A DNA stretch of 64,000 bases from contig NZ_AP022603.1 in the NCBI RefSeq assembly GCF_010726955.1, positions 3,224,001-3,288,000 on the forward strand, given 5' to 3'. Position 1 is the stretch's first letter; every line of letters begins with the position of its first letter. The position numbers and the translations under genes are program-made. This stretch comes from Mycolicibacterium fallax (GTDB lineage: Bacteria; Actinomycetota; Actinomycetes; Mycobacteriales; Mycobacteriaceae). Below the pieces are notes generated by a model that had not been told where the DNA came from, did not search any database, and was given only the letters and a program-made list of their open reading frames with translations. Positions 15,025 to 23,163 of this stretch are shown piece after piece.

Positions 15025-15708
15025 TCAGGTGGGATCCGGTGGGTAGTGGGTTGGATTCCGGCGCGAGTCCGGCCAGTCGGCGATGTGCTCGGCGAGCTGG
15101 GCGCGCAGCTCGGCGGTCACGTCACCCGGCGAGCGGTGCTGCACCTCGGCGAGGTGGTCGCGGATCTCGCTGAAGGTGCGGCCGGTCTCCAGCAGCGTGT
15201 GGGTGACCGCGTTCAGCACGTTCTCATCGAGATCGAGCGCGCGTGCCGTCCGGCGCTCGGTCAACCCAGACCGCAGGCTCATCGCGTACAGGGTGTCGGC
15301 CGGGACCCCCAGGGTGGTTGCCATCTGGTCGGCGCTGGCCCAGCCGCTGAACGCTGCCCACTCGTCCGGCGTCATCGGGTCGCTGGGCTCAAGCGATGGC
15401 ACCGGACCGAACAACCCGGCCAGGTCGGCAGTGGCCACGGTGACCTCTCCCAGATCCACGCGCTCGGCGTCGGTCTGCAGCAGCTCGGAGATCTCGCACT
15501 CCAGCACCCTCGCCAGCGCCAGCACGGTGGACAGCTTGGGGTCGCGTTCCCCACGCTGAATCGCGCTGACCCGGCTACCGGACCAACCGAACCCGAGTTG
15601 GCGCGCGGTGACGGCTACGTCATCCAGACTCAGCTCACGGTCGGCGCGTAGTCGCCGGACGTTGCGGCCGACCACCCGGCCGAGGCTCTCAACCTTCGGA
15701 CCTGCCAT
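15025..15708 (-). CDS. XRE-family transcriptional regulator, probable repressor
   Basis: 227 residues. An N-terminal HTH (residues about 10-75: VVGRNVRRLRADRELSLDDV, then SGSRVSAIQRGERDPKLSTV) is typical of XRE repressors. The remainder is a helical C-terminal region of unknown type (LSRSGL-like helices, RTFSEIRDHLAEVQHR). It starts at the last base of the upstream gene (stop and start overlap by one base). As the only repressor-like gene between integrase and the early region, it is the likely lysogeny-type control protein and may bind the palindrome at 16198-16221. Confidence 0.85.
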   Translation of the reverse strand: MAGPKVESLGRVVGRNVRRLRADRELSLDDVAVTARQLGFGWSGSRVSAIQRGERDPKLSTVLALARVLECEISELLQTDAERVDLGEVTVATADLAGLFGPVPSLEPSDPMTPDEWAAFSGWASADQMATTLGVPADTLYAMSLRSGLTERRTARALDLDENVLNAVTHTLLETGRTFSEIRDHLAEVQHRSPGDVTAELRAQLAEHIADWPDSRRNPTHYPPDPT

Positions 15709-16034
15709 CAGAGGAAGTCATGGGTAGACGGGCACATCATCAGCTTGGACGGGAGCACCCCCATGGTGTTCCGCCGCCGCGCCGCGCGAGCGTGCACGGA
15801 GTCGACGTCATCGCTGTAACGGATGAACTCGGTCTTTAACCGCTCAAACGCTGTGGAGAGAGTGACGTCACACGCCTCTGCGATGAGAAGGCTCGCCAAC
15901 GCTGCCAAATCAGCTCCGGCGGAATAGATTTCGGATTCTGTCTCCGTGAGCGAAGCTTGCCAGGGGTGACCCGACGTGTCGTCGGCCAGCTCAATCATGC
16001 GACGCCGCGTGGTTTGGATCGAAGTCTCGGTCAT
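15708..16034 (-). CDS. hypothetical protein cotranscribed with the repressor
   Basis: 108 residues, helical (AGADLAALASLLIAEACDV), no motif recognised. It is first in the leftward operon and translationally coupled to the repressor. Its start lies about 160 bases from the operator palindrome in the divergent promoter region. Confidence 0.65.
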   Translation of the reverse strand: MTETSIQTTRRRMIELADDTSGHPWQASLTETESEIYSAGADLAALASLLIAEACDVTLSTAFERLKTEFIRYSDDVDSVHARAARRRNTMGVLPSKLMMCPSTHDFL

Positions 16035-16197
16035 TTGGGGTGTCCTCTCAGTCGGTCGGTGCGTGGGATCTCCGCGCCAGGCCAGTGTAGCACGCTATGG
16101 TACTACCTGTCGTACCGTCTGAAACAACACCGCTGGCCAAAGCGGGCTCACGATCGGTGTGGCTGGTTGCGGTCCGCTTAAATCGTATGGTCGACTG

Positions 16198-16221
16198 GTG
16201 TCGCACCAAACGGTGCGACAC
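16198..16221. promoter_or_regulatory. operator-like palindrome in the divergent promoter region
   Basis: GTGTCGCACC and GGTGCGACAC are perfect 10-bp arms around AAAC, 25 bases before the excisionase start. It is a likely site for the block 2 repressor (inference). Confidence 0.65.
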
Positions 16222-16246
16222 ACCGCCGACGAGAGGAACACCCCAA

Positions 16247-16456
16247 GTGAAACCGCACACCGACCCCCGACTGACCACCCCCGAGGCCGCCGAGTACATG
16301 GGTCTGGCCCAGCGGACGCTCGAGTACTGGCGCAGGACCGACCGGGGACCGCGCTACCTGCGCTTTGGACACAAGGTGGTCTACCGCCAGTCCGACCTGG
16401 ACGAGTTCACCCAGCAGTGCGCGGTGGACACCTCCGAGACGCGCGCGGTCAGTTGA
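16247..16456 (+). CDS. excisionase (HTH_17 winged-helix)
   Basis: 69 residues from a GTG with GAGAGG upstream. The sequence LTTPEAAEYMGLAQRTLEYW (residues about 9-28) followed by GPRYLRFGHKVVYRQSDLDEF is the standard HTH_17 fold of Xis proteins. It is the first rightward (early) gene, divergent from the repressor operon. It should bias the integrase to excision. Confidence 0.9.
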   Translation: MKPHTDPRLTTPEAAEYMGLAQRTLEYWRRTDRGPRYLRFGHKVVYRQSDLDEFTQQCAVDTSETRAVS

Positions 16457-16562
16457 CGGCAGCGCCCGACCTCCAAATAGCCGAATGGCCGGGGTCGGGG
16501 ATCACCCAACACCGGCCACTCAAACCGTCCGCGCAAGAGGACTGAGAAGGAGACACCCCAAG

Positions 16563-17393
16563 ATGCCTCACAACCAGGAAACCATGCAGCTTAACGAGCT
16601 GCCAAACACGCGCGGAGTGTTCGCGCGGATCGCGCCCACACTGGCGGCCGAGGGCTGGCAGGTCTTCCCGCTCGTGCCGGGTACCAAGACCCCCTACGCC
16701 GGGTCGCACGGGCACCTGGACGCCACCGACGACCCCGCCGTGGTGTCCCGCTGGGCACGGGAGACGCCAGAGGCCAACGCCGGGGTGAGACCACCCGAGA
16801 GCGTTGTTGTGTTGGACGTAGACGACCCGGTGACATTCGAGTCCTGGTGTGCAGCAAGGCGACTCGCGACGCCGGACACGCGGACAGTCCACACCCGGCG
16901 CGGGGTCCACCTGTACTACCGGCTACCGCAGCCGGTGGACCTGCGCGCTCAGCTGGTCGGGGTCAAGGTGGACCTCAAGAGTCACCGAGGGTTCGTGCTG
17001 GCACCCGGGTCGGTGGTCGGCGGCCACACCTACCGCCTGTCTCGGGAAACCCCCCCTGCTGACCTGCCGACCCTGCCGTCGCAGTGGCTGCCGCTGGTGA
17101 CCCGGCCGCAGCGTCAGGCGTCCCCGCCGTCCGGCCCACAGAGGGGGCTTCCCTCCGGCGCGGACCCCACCCGGCTGGCGCGTCTGCTGAGCGTCAAACG
17201 ACCCGGTGACGGTCGGCGCGGGTTCCTGCGCTGGGCGCTGTGTGAGGCGCACCGGACGTTCACCGGCGCGGAACTGCAGCACGCGGTCGGCGCTCTGGTC
17301 GAGGCGGCCGGGCACGTCGGCCTCGACCCCGCCAACACCGCCGAACTGGCGGAGTGGGCCAACCAGGAGTTCACCCAGGAGACTAGCTCGTGA
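16563..17393 (+). CDS. bifunctional DNA primase/polymerase (prim-pol) domain protein
   Basis: 276 residues. Prim-pol features: GWQVFPLVPGTKTPY (about 30-44), the metal-binding strand VVVLDVDD (about 82-89), HTRRGVHLYYR (about 110-120) and DLKSHRGFVLAPGS (about 137-150) with the catalytic His/Arg region. The C-terminal part (after about 215) is helical and may contact the helicase. It lies downstream of xis and overlaps the helicase gene by four bases. Together they would prime and unwind element DNA. Confidence 0.9.
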   Translation: MPHNQETMQLNELPNTRGVFARIAPTLAAEGWQVFPLVPGTKTPYAGSHGHLDATDDPAVVSRWARETPEANAGVRPPESVVVLDVDDPVTFESWCAARRLATPDTRTVHTRRGVHLYYRLPQPVDLRAQLVGVKVDLKSHRGFVLAPGSVVGGHTYRLSRETPPADLPTLPSQWLPLVTRPQRQASPPSGPQRGLPSGADPTRLARLLSVKRPGDGRRGFLRWALCEAHRTFTGAELQHAVGALVEAAGHVGLDPANTAELAEWANQEFTQETSS

Positions 17394-18880
17394 CCCGTTA
17401 CACCGACCTCGAACTACGCCACCACGACGGTCGCCTGCGGCTGGACGATTCGCCGGTGTCGGCGTACCTGGCGCAACGGATGCGCCCGCTTTACCGGTGC
17501 GTGTCCGGTCTGGGTTGGCACCACTACGACGGCCGAGTGTGGCGACCTGTCACCGACGACGAGCTAACCACCGAAGTTCAAACCCAGCTGACTGACTTGT
17601 TCGCCGAAGAGGCACCGCACGCCGAGTCGGACCGCCGAAAGCGGCTCGCCGGTCTGCTGTCGGGTGGCCGCATCCGAGCAGTTAAGGGTCTCCTACGCGG
17701 CTTGCTGCACGAGGACGCCAGCCGGTTTGACTCACGCGAGCACGCACACCTGCTCAACACCCCAAACGGCGTGGTCGATCTGCGCACCGGCGAGCTGGGA
17801 CCACACAACCCGGACTTGCTGCTGACCAAGATGACCACCGTCGAGTACCGGCCCGACGCGCGACACCCGGACTGGGATAAGGCGTTACAGGCGTTGCCGC
17901 CGGAGGTAGTCACGTGGGTGCAGGTCCGACTCGGTCAGGCGTTGACCGGCGTACCGCCGGGTGACGACCTGCTCATGGTCTGGCACGGCGGAGGGGAGAA
18001 CGGTAAGTCGACCTTGCTGGCGTTCCGGTTCGCACTGGGTGACTACTCCGGCGACATCAGCGACCGAGTGCTGACCGCACGAGCGGGCGACCACCCGACC
18101 GAGCTCACCGACCTACGCGGGTTGCGTTGCGCGGTCCTGGAAGAGCTGCCACCCGGCCCGCTGTCAGAGAACCGGCTCAAGCGGGTGGTCGGCACCGACA
18201 AGATCACCGCGCGCCGGATCCGCGAGGACACCATCTCGTGGTTGCCGACTCACACTCCGATCATCGTGACCAACCACCTGCCACGAGTGGCCGAGACCGA
18301 CCACGGCACCTGGCGACGACTGGTCTTGGTGACCTTCCCGTTTCGGTACCTCAAGCCGGGCCAGCCGAAGCGGCTCAAGACCGAATTGCGTGGCGCACCT
18401 GGGCTGCGCGAGCGGGTTCGCGACAACACCGACAAGCAACACGAGGCAGCGCTTGCCTGGTTGGTGGCCGGAGCGGTCCGCCTGTACGGAGGCACCGACT
18501 CCCAACACCTGCCGCCAGTGCCCGACCAGGTCCAAGCCGACACCGAAGAGTGGCGACACGGCGTGGACTTGCTGGCGCTGTTCGCCGACGACGAGTTGGT
18601 GTTCGACCGGGCGTGGTCGGTCAAGTCCACAGACGTGTTCGGCGAGTTTCAGAAGTGGCTGGCCAACCACGGGCAAGCGGAGTGGTCTGACCAGACGTTC
18701 ACCGAGCGGCTGCAGACCCACCGGTTGGCACAACAACACGGGCTGACCAAGACCCGAGTGCGACCCAAGCAGCTGTCGTTTCCACGCTGGCAGAAAGCAC
18801 CGAAAACACCTAGCGCCAAGGTCTCTCAGTGGCACGGCGTGAGGTTCCGCACGGCCGACGACGACCAGGGAGAGTCGTGA
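17390..18880 (+). CDS. phage/plasmid SF3 helicase (P4/D5 primase-helicase type)
   Basis: 496 residues. The D5_N-like region (about 60-200) includes HLLNTPNGVVDLRTGEL. Walker A GGGENGKSTLL is near residue 203 and an acidic Walker B in LRCAVLEELPPG near 245. Then comes SF3 motif C, PIIVTNHLPRV, near 300, with an arginine-finger region TWRRLVLVTFPFRY. The length is typical of satellite helicases in which the primase is a separate protein, here the upstream prim-pol gene. Confidence 0.92.
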   Translation: MTRYTDLELRHHDGRLRLDDSPVSAYLAQRMRPLYRCVSGLGWHHYDGRVWRPVTDDELTTEVQTQLTDLFAEEAPHAESDRRKRLAGLLSGGRIRAVKGLLRGLLHEDASRFDSREHAHLLNTPNGVVDLRTGELGPHNPDLLLTKMTTVEYRPDARHPDWDKALQALPPEVVTWVQVRLGQALTGVPPGDDLLMVWHGGGENGKSTLLAFRFALGDYSGDISDRVLTARAGDHPTELTDLRGLRCAVLEELPPGPLSENRLKRVVGTDKITARRIREDTISWLPTHTPIIVTNHLPRVAETDHGTWRRLVLVTFPFRYLKPGQPKRLKTELRGAPGLRERVRDNTDKQHEAALAWLVAGAVRLYGGTDSQHLPPVPDQVQADTEEWRHGVDLLALFADDELVFDRAWSVKSTDVFGEFQKWLANHGQAEWSDQTFTERLQTHRLAQQHGLTKTRVRPKQLSFPRWQKAPKTPSAKVSQWHGVRFRTADDDQGES

Positions 18881-19278
18881 GCGGGCAGGGTCGGGCAGTA
18901 GTCGGATGGGCGTTCTCACGAGGGGACCAGATCCTAAGACCGCCTACCGACTATTGCCCGCCCCTGACCACCCCCTCTGACCTGCGGCGGAGCAGCCACC
19001 CCGGGCAGAAGGGTAACCCCCTCTCCGGACCCGGCACGCGAGTCAGCAGGGGGGGCCATCCTCCCGGAAGAGCCCCCCTGCCTACTGTCTGCCCGACTGC
19101 CTGGCAGCAGGCCACGAACTGTGCCCGATCGGGCACATATGTGCCGCACACCCCCCGTCCAGCACTGTGCCGACTGTGCCGCCCCCTTAGGGGGCACAGT
19201 GGGCACAGTGCACAGGGACCGGGCGCAATTGTGCCGAAACACCCTGACCCCCAACAACATCGACAGACAGGAGAACTC
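18881..19278. other. intergenic region, probable replication origin of block 2
   Basis: About 400 bases without a supported gene between helicase and the next small gene. The first part holds an inverted repeat, CGGGCAGTAGTCGG (18892-18905) with CCGACTATTGCCCG (18947-18960, one mismatch). The second part contains the TGTGCC array listed separately. Confidence 0.65.
19120..19235. repeat. TGTGCC iteron array with overlapping palindromes
   Basis: Eight copies of TGTGCC/GGCACA lie in 116 bases. TGTGCCCGATCGGGCACA (19120-19137) and GGCACATATGTGCC (19132-19145) are overlapping perfect palindromes. 19163-19210 forms a long hairpin with arms of two iterons plus a C/G run each side of TTAG. A last copy lies at 19230-19235. 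The position just after the helicase gene suggests the replication origin. Confidence 0.7.
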
Positions 19279-19533
19279 GTGGCGCCCATCGGCCGTGACA
19301 GGCAAGCCTCGACCACTCACCCACTGAGTCAGGCAATCGGGATCGTGCACGCGTGGCTGGACCGTGGCCCACTGACCGACACCGAGCTGTACCGACTGGC
19401 TGCAGATCGCGGCCTGTCCGCCAGCCGAGTAGGTCCGGCGCTCAATGCGATGACGCAGCGCAAGGAGATCGAACGAAGTGCCGACCGGATGTACCGGCTG
19501 GCCACCATCCCGACCCAACCGAAGGAGAGCTAG
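19279..19533 (+). CDS. small winged-helix-like protein
   Basis: 84 residues from a GTG with ACAGGAGA upstream. The core (LSQAIGIVHAWLDRGPLTDT, then SASRVGPALNAMTQRKEIE) resembles a winged-helix domain with a wing ending DRMYRLA. Probably DNA-binding; it lies right beside the iteron array. No specific family assigned. Confidence 0.7.
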   Translation: MAPIGRDRQASTTHPLSQAIGIVHAWLDRGPLTDTELYRLAADRGLSASRVGPALNAMTQRKEIERSADRMYRLATIPTQPKES

Positions 19534-19535
19534 AA

Positions 19536-19850
19536 GTGACCGACAACCGACCTGAACTCGACCCGCATCAGTGGTCGATCGCTGGCGGACTGACCGCCGT
19601 CGCCATCGTGCGCGCTGTCGCAGAGGGCGACTACGTCCACGCCGAGGAACTGTGGCAGACCGAGCGGATCCACGATGGCCAAGGCCAACACGTGGTCGCG
19701 GCACTGGCCATCATCGCGACCAACGCACTGACCAACCTCGCCACGTTCGACCAGCCGCCGACGACGCTGAACAAACTGCTCGACCGCCTCAACGACCACT
19801 ACGCGGCCGAGATCCGCGCCCAGTTCAACTACCACAAGGAGACCAAGTGA
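19536..19850 (+). CDS. small hypothetical protein
   Basis: 104 residues from a GTG following GAAGGAGAG. Helical, with WSIAGGLTAVAIVRAVAEGD. It shares composition and layout with the next gene product (both start with TDN/TTDN and have an Ala-rich helical core), so the two may be paralogues. Translationally coupled downstream. No family recognised. Confidence 0.65.
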   Translation: MTDNRPELDPHQWSIAGGLTAVAIVRAVAEGDYVHAEELWQTERIHDGQGQHVVAALAIIATNALTNLATFDQPPTTLNKLLDRLNDHYAAEIRAQFNYHKETK

Positions 19851-20179
19851 CCACCGACAACGACCGACCCACCGACGCCCAGATGTACGAAGGCGTGGTC
19901 CGCGCGGCAGCGGTGATCGCGGCCGCGATGGCGGGGCAGATGAACTTGGTCAACCGGACGATCTCGTACGCCGAATCGACCGGCCACGGTCCGGCGCTGG
20001 TTAACGGCATGGTCACCATCGCGGCCGAGGCGCTGGTGGCCGCCGTCGCCTACGCCGCCGAGGATCCGGTCGAGGGCGTGACCACGGACCGGCTGCTGTA
20101 CACGATCTGTGAGACAGCGCGCACGGGTGCGCAGATGGCCCGCGACATCCAACAGCTCACCGAAGGGACCGACCAGTGA
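19847..20179 (+). CDS. small hypothetical protein
   Basis: 110 residues from a GTG overlapping the previous stop (GTGA). Ala-rich helical protein (VVRAAAVIAAAMAGQMNLVN). Its stop overlaps the scaffold start by four bases. Location between replication and capsid genes gives no clear function. Confidence 0.65.
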   Translation: MTTDNDRPTDAQMYEGVVRAAAVIAAAMAGQMNLVNRTISYAESTGHGPALVNGMVTIAAEALVAAVAYAAEDPVEGVTTDRLLYTICETARTGAQMARDIQQLTEGTDQ

Positions 20180-20694
20180 CCACCAAGCCCAAGACCGACC
20201 CGGCCGACGACGACCAGACCGACGGAAAGCCCACGGAGACACCGGGAACCCCGGACGGGGCCGACACCCCGGAGCAGCCTTCCGAGGCCGACGACGGGCA
20301 AGCGGAGGGCCAGGAGGACACCACCGGAGACGACGAGCCGGTGCGTAAGCTGCGCCGGGAGGCCCAGAACCTGCGCCAGCGTGCCAAAGACGCCGAGGCC
20401 AAGGTGACCGAGTTGACCGACCGCCTTGCCGCCGTTGACCAGTCGATGGTTGCCGCTGCACTCGACCCGACCGGGGTGTCGCCAGCGGTGTTCAACCGCG
20501 CCGGACCGCCGCTGGACGAACTGCGCGACGAGTCTGGGGTGATCGACCTGGGCAAGGTGACCGCAGCCGCCGAGGCTCTCAAAGCGGAGTTTGGGATCCG
20601 ACCCGGACCACAGCCAAATCCGCAGCAGGGCACGCCATCTCAGCGCAGAGCCGCGAACACACTCGCCGAGGCGTTCACCGGCCGCCGACGCTGA
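20176..20694 (+). CDS. probable capsid scaffold protein
   Basis: 172 residues from a GTG. An acidic disordered N-terminus (many Asp, Thr, Pro, Gly) leads into a coiled coil (about 55-95: KLRREAQNLRQRAKDAEAKV) and a C-terminal helical/basic tail (RRAANTLAEAFTGRRR). This acid-coil-basic layout and placement directly before the major capsid gene are typical of phage scaffolding proteins (DUF4355-like). No protease domain is visible. Confidence 0.75.
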   Translation: MTTKPKTDPADDDQTDGKPTETPGTPDGADTPEQPSEADDGQAEGQEDTTGDDEPVRKLRREAQNLRQRAKDAEAKVTELTDRLAAVDQSMVAAALDPTGVSPAVFNRAGPPLDELRDESGVIDLGKVTAAAEALKAEFGIRPGPQPNPQQGTPSQRRAANTLAEAFTGRRR

Positions 20695-20704
20695 TGGTTG
20701 AATG

Positions 20705-20745
20705 GGAGGTGGAGCTGCGACCCCGGTGGTCAACGCTCCACCTCC
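20705..20745 (+). terminator. stable hairpin between scaffold and capsid genes
   Basis: GGAGGTGGAGC (20705-20715) and GCTCCACCTCC (20735-20745) are perfect arms with a 19-base loop and no T-run. It may protect mRNA ends or set the scaffold:capsid ratio rather than terminate. Confidence 0.5.
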
Positions 20746-20832
20746 ACAGCGCCAGGTGCGCTCACGGCCGTGGCCCCGGTGGTCCCGGCCGGTCCTCAAA
20801 TCGACGCACCTGACTAGCCTCTGGAGGCAAAC

Positions 20833-21918
20833 ATGACCGCTGAAGCTCACTCAAGCCAGACCACCGCGAAGCCGTTCCATCCGGACTCGACCCTGATCGA
20901 GGCCGACCAGGTGGTCGCCGACGCGCTGTACCTCACCTCAGCGCAGAACCGTGGCGAGCTGACCAACGACGAAGCGTCCCTGCGCATCGGCCTGGTGAAT
21001 GACGATGACGCCAGCACCGTGCGCGAGCTCGAAACCATCCCGCTGTCGGAGGCCGGGACCGCCGAGGTAACCGTCCAGACCACGACCGTCGCGGCGTACC
21101 AGGAGGTCTCGCGCGCCCAGTACGAGACCGAGGGTTTCGGTGGCGTGCTGGCCGCCAGCATCGCGCGCTCGATCACCCGTCGCGCCGACCGGGTGCTGCT
21201 GACCGACGTGGACGCCAGCACCGGCATCCTGGCCGCCGCTGGCGCGACCGAGGCCACCGTGGGCGACGACCTGTTCGCGCTGAGCGACCTGGCCGCCGAC
21301 CTGGAGACCCTCGGCGCAGACCCGGACCATTGGTTGATGGCACCTCGCACCTGGGCAGCCCTGCAGCGCGTGGTCCGCGCCTCGGGGTCGAATGAGTCCC
21401 TGCTCGGCCTCGGCACCAGCGACACCCAGCGGCTGCTGCTCGGTCGCGAGGTCCGCACCAACAAGGCTGTGCCCGAGGGTGTCGGCCTGCTGGTCGATCC
21501 CAAGGTCGTGGCCGCCGTCTACAGCCCACTGCGCGCCGACGTGAGTTACGACGCCGGGTTCCAGAAGATCGCGGTGGCGGTCCGGTCGGATTGGCGGGTC
21601 GGTCACGTGCTGACCCGGCCGGAGCGCCTGGGTCGGTTCTACGTCGACGGGGTGACCGGCAGCTCGATCCTGGACCTCGGTGGGGCGACCGATGGCACCT
21701 ACAGCCTGACCTTCCGTGGTCGCACGACCGCAGCCATCGCGCACAACGCCAACGCTGGCGCGGTCAAGACCGCACTGGTCGCACTCGATGACGGACTGCT
21801 GGCTGACGCGTGGACCGTGACGAGCGCAGACGGCAAGTTCACCATCGGTCACCCGGCAGGCGTGCTGTCCGGATCCGGTGAGCTGCTGGTGGGTGGTACA
21901 GGGCTGGTGGTCAGCTAG
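20833..21918 (+). CDS. phage major capsid protein with C-terminal accessory domain
   Basis: 361 residues with a strong ribosome site (GGAGG). The body (about 20-285) has capsid-type features: LIEADQVVADALYLTSAQNR near the start, strands such as ETIPLSEAGTAEVTVQTT, the helix GGVLAASIARSITRRADRVLL, and RSDWRRVGHV-like basic strands near the end. Residues about 290-361 form an extra beta-rich domain (GTYSLTFRGRTTAAIAHNAN and following) of the kind appended to phage structural proteins. It should assemble a small shell with the upstream scaffold; packaging and tails would have to come from a helper. Confidence 0.85.
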   Translation: MTAEAHSSQTTAKPFHPDSTLIEADQVVADALYLTSAQNRGELTNDEASLRIGLVNDDDASTVRELETIPLSEAGTAEVTVQTTTVAAYQEVSRAQYETEGFGGVLAASIARSITRRADRVLLTDVDASTGILAAAGATEATVGDDLFALSDLAADLETLGADPDHWLMAPRTWAALQRVVRASGSNESLLGLGTSDTQRLLLGREVRTNKAVPEGVGLLVDPKVVAAVYSPLRADVSYDAGFQKIAVAVRSDWRVGHVLTRPERLGRFYVDGVTGSSILDLGGATDGTYSLTFRGRTTAAIAHNANAGAVKTALVALDDGLLADAWTVTSADGKFTIGHPAGVLSGSGELLVGGTGLVVS

Positions 21919-22379
21919 TAAGACCCGCGCTCGCGGGTCGGTGCCAGGTCGACTCCTTTCACGACCCGGCGCTGGCCCACGCTTGAGCGCGACGACCGGT
22001 CCCGGCGCTGTGCGGGTGCTGCCGCAGGCGTCGGGGCCGGTCAACACCAACAGGCGAGGTGGCACCCGCAACGCGGGTCGGGGTCGGCAACCCGACAGCC
22101 ACCTCGCCTGACCTGTACCCAGGGGGGAATAACCTCCTTCCCCCTACTCCGCAATCCATATGGGCAATGGCGGCTTGTGTACTCAAAGTGCCGGAGAATC
22201 AGGGGTAACCCCATCTCTCGGGTACCGCCTGGGCGCTCCGCTGGCGTCGTCCGGGTGTCTCCGTTGTCCTCCGTCGCACTCGGACCACTGTCCCGGTACC
22301 TCTGCCGGGGTGCGGGGTCGCCAGACAGCAGGAGGGCTCCCCGGGTCTGTCCGGAGAGCCCTCCTGTCGGCGCGCTGGC
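21919..22379. other. non-coding region after the capsid gene
   Basis: About 460 bases with no supported gene. It contains a short hairpin right after the stop (GACCCGCGCTCGCGGGTC, 21922-21939), a long-loop inverted repeat CAGGCGAGGTGG (22051-22062) / CCACCTCGCCTG (22099-22110), and the terminator of the convergent gene. Packaging or transcription-end signals are possible. Confidence 0.5.
22329..22366 (-). terminator. terminator of the 22380 gene
   Basis: CAGGAGGGCTC (22329-22339) and GAGCCCTCCTG (22356-22366) pair perfectly around 16 bases, 14 bases beyond the stop codon. There is no strong T-run. Confidence 0.6.
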
Positions 22380-22895
22380 TCAGCTGGCACGCTTGGCCAG
22401 CTTCGTGCGGTGGTTGACCGCGACTCGAATCGCCTTACGGATCAGGGCATCTGAGCATCCGACCATGTGGCGGCTGACCTCGGCGTCCAGCCAAGGTGTG
22501 TCGGCGGTGATCGGCGCGGTCTCGGCAACTCGGCGACCCACGATCCCCGCGTACCGCGCGTCGTGACCCTGTGCGAACAGGCTCCGGGTGGTCGCTCCAC
22601 AGCCGCAGTGGCAGGCGTTCAGGTCGGCAGGCTTGCGGGTCCGCTTGGCCTTGACCGGCTTGGCGTCGGCGAGCTCGTCGGCGGCCATGTCCTCGATCTC
22701 GGTCTGCGCGTCGGCCTCGGCCTGGTCGGCGTCCAGGGTCTCCCGCAGCACCTGCTGGCCGGTGACGGTCAGCGTGCCGTCTGCCTCGATCAGACCCAGC
22801 TTGGCGAGCCGCTTGGTCTTGGTGTGGTGCAGCTTCGTGCCCTCGGCGTGGTCGGTCAGGTCGGCCTGGATCTGGTCGGTGATGTTGGCGTTCAT
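22380..22895 (-). CDS. cargo protein with CxCGCG cysteine cluster
   Basis: 171 residues. The N-terminal half is a small helical/winged domain (TKTKRLAKLGLIEADGTLTV) and an acidic helix (DADQAEADAQTEIEDMAADE). After a basic linker (KAKRTRKP) follows ACHCGCGATTRSLFAQGHDA (about 92-111), a motif seen in many short actinophage proteins and probably metal- or nucleic-acid-binding. It is transcribed against the structural genes and close to the distal att site, the usual cargo position (defence, exclusion or toxin). No precise function can be assigned. Confidence 0.7.
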   Translation of the reverse strand: MNANITDQIQADLTDHAEGTKLHHTKTKRLAKLGLIEADGTLTVTGQQVLRETLDADQAEADAQTEIEDMAADELADAKPVKAKRTRKPADLNACHCGCGATTRSLFAQGHDARYAGIVGRRVAETAPITADTPWLDAEVSRHMVGCSDALIRKAIRVAVNHRTKLAKRAS

Positions 22896-23119
22896 GTCGT
22901 GCTCCTTCCGGCGTTGTGGCTGATACCCGGGGGGGTATCGAAATTCAAGTTAATCACCGAGGATCGTTCGCACACAAGTTCGAAACCGTCACCCGGGGTC
23001 ACGGCCGGGGTCACCGGATGGTTCGTAGAGGGCAGTAGAGGATGTCACACCACCGTATGCAACACCGCCGATAAGAGCGGTCGAGGTGGTCGTGACTGGG
23101 GATTCCGGGGAGGGCTGCG
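22896..23119. other. block 2 right-end non-coding DNA
   Basis: Promoter region of the leftward cargo gene and the distal arm region next to the attachment site. Two GGGGTCAC(G/C) words occur near 22995-23015 and resemble GGGGTCACA near 13840-13850 close to the other end, so they may be integrase arm sites. Confidence 0.4.
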
Positions 23120-23163
23120 CTTCGTCCCGAACGAAGCACGCTACCAAGCTGCGCCACACCCCG
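23120..23163. repeat. block 2 attachment site, distal copy (44 bp)
   Basis: Second copy of the tRNA-Pro 5' half, identical to 13707-13750. Original host DNA, with the displaced native tRNA promoter, resumes at 23164. Confidence 0.9.

Larger units (their letters stand above)
13707..23163. mobile_element. Block 2: 9.4-kb prophage-like satellite at tRNA-Pro
   Basis: It is bounded by a 44-bp direct repeat of the tRNA-Pro 5' half. Content: tyrosine integrase, XRE repressor, excisionase, prim-pol, SF3/D5 helicase, iteron array, four small genes, scaffold-like protein, major capsid protein. Terminase, portal, protease and tail genes are absent. Size and content resemble phiRv1/phiRv2 prophage-like elements of M. 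tuberculosis and capsid-carrying satellites. Confidence 0.9.

Noticed and set aside
13864..15173. Long ORFs of about 370-400 codons opposite or out of frame with the block 2 integrase
   Set aside because: High-GC shadow frames; the integrase frame has all catalytic motifs.
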